NCBI GenBank assembly: GCA_900542565.1
Contig: UQOC01000063.1
Coordinates: 1 to 11,671 of the forward strand
DNA from: an uncultured Eubacteriales bacterium
GTDB lineage: Bacteria; Bacillota; Clostridia; Peptostreptococcales; Anaerovoracaceae
Direction: 5' to 3'
Length of the DNA: 11,671 nucleotides
The position numbers and the translations under genes were made by a program. How positions within the stretch are numbered: the stretch's first letter is position 1; the number at the start of each line of letters is the position of its first letter. The notes below the pieces were generated by a model. That model ran no database searches. It was not told the origin of the DNA and was given only the letters and a program-made list of their open reading frames with translations. Shown here in pieces: positions 11,557 to 11,671 of this stretch.

Positions 11557-11671
11557 ATGCCTCTGGTTACTTCTACCGAAATGTTCAAGAAAGCTTATGA
11601 CGGCGGCTACGCCATCGGTGCTTTCAACGTCAACAACATGGAAATCGTTCAGGGCATCACCGAGGCCTGCC
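11557..11671 (+). CDS. fba: class II fructose-1,6-bisphosphate aldolase (5' end, runs off window)
   Basis: The ATG follows AAGGAGATG and the first 38 codons encode MPLVTSTEMFKKAYDGGYAI, then GAFNVNNMEIVQGITEAC. This is the typical N-terminus of class II (zinc-dependent) fructose-bisphosphate aldolase, the glycolytic enzyme that splits fructose 1,6-bisphosphate into dihydroxyacetone phosphate and glyceraldehyde 3-phosphate in the cytoplasm. GAFNVNN is the first conserved block. The catalytic zinc ligands lie beyond the window. It is divergent from the phosphofructokinase start, a sensible pairing of consecutive glycolytic steps. The right edge of the window truncates it; nothing suggests it is broken. 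Confidence 0.93.
   Translation, partial: MPLVTSTEMFKKAYDGGYAIGAFNVNNMEIVQGITEAC

Overview
The window reads as DNA from a Gram-positive anaerobe of the Clostridia (Bacillota). The support is strong AGGAGG-type ribosome binding sites, TTGACA/TATAAT-like promoters, the style of the rpsB-tsf proteins, a clostridial conjugative-element gene (Maff2), a gcvT-type glycine riboswitch and a VanW/G5-type cell-envelope protein. It looks like a mosaic of three blocks rather than one uninterrupted chromosomal neighbourhood.

Block A (about 1-3500, AT-rich, all minus strand) is a remnant of an integrative conjugative element. It carries a 50-aa conserved small ORF, a 25-aa ORF coupled to a Maff2-family membrane protein, and the first 80 codons of a TrbL/VirB6-like membrane protein that then breaks off into unrelated sequence. 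Between Maff2 and the TrbL fragment sits a self-contained AbiE-like cassette. It has its own TTGACA-17-TATATT promoter, a perfect 11-bp inverted repeat at the predicted transcription start, a winged-helix antitoxin-like gene overlapping an AbiEii nucleotidyltransferase gene, and a terminator 16 bp after the toxin stop codon.

Block B (about 3800-9835) is chromosomal. On the minus strand it has rpsB-tsf with its promoter and terminator, preceded by a lipase-like membrane-anchored alpha/beta hydrolase and a 184-aa protein with 23 cysteines. On the plus strand it has tRNA-Ser(GGA), with a perfect 23-bp palindrome running into the tRNA 3' end. Next comes a consensus promoter, a glycine riboswitch with one clear aptamer and a second degenerate one about 110 nt further on, an intrinsic terminator, and a TRIC/UPF0126 'glycine transporter' family membrane protein. 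The block ends with the N-terminal 119 codons of what appears to be a radical SAM protein, cut off at about 9815-9870.

Block C (about 9840-11671, clearly more GC-rich) carries a minus-strand ORF whose first ~54 residues are the N-terminus of a pyrophosphate-type 6-phosphofructokinase, fused in frame to the C-terminal part of a VanW-domain envelope protein. Divergent from it, running off the right edge, is the start of class II fructose-bisphosphate aldolase. Both genes have good back-to-back promoters.

Three genes are broken (TrbL, radical SAM, PFK/VanW). The window therefore either records several deletions and recombinations or contains assembly joins. The most rewarding items are the AbiE cassette inside the conjugation operon, the glycine riboswitch with its odd spacing, the cysteine-rich protein and the PFK-VanW fusion.
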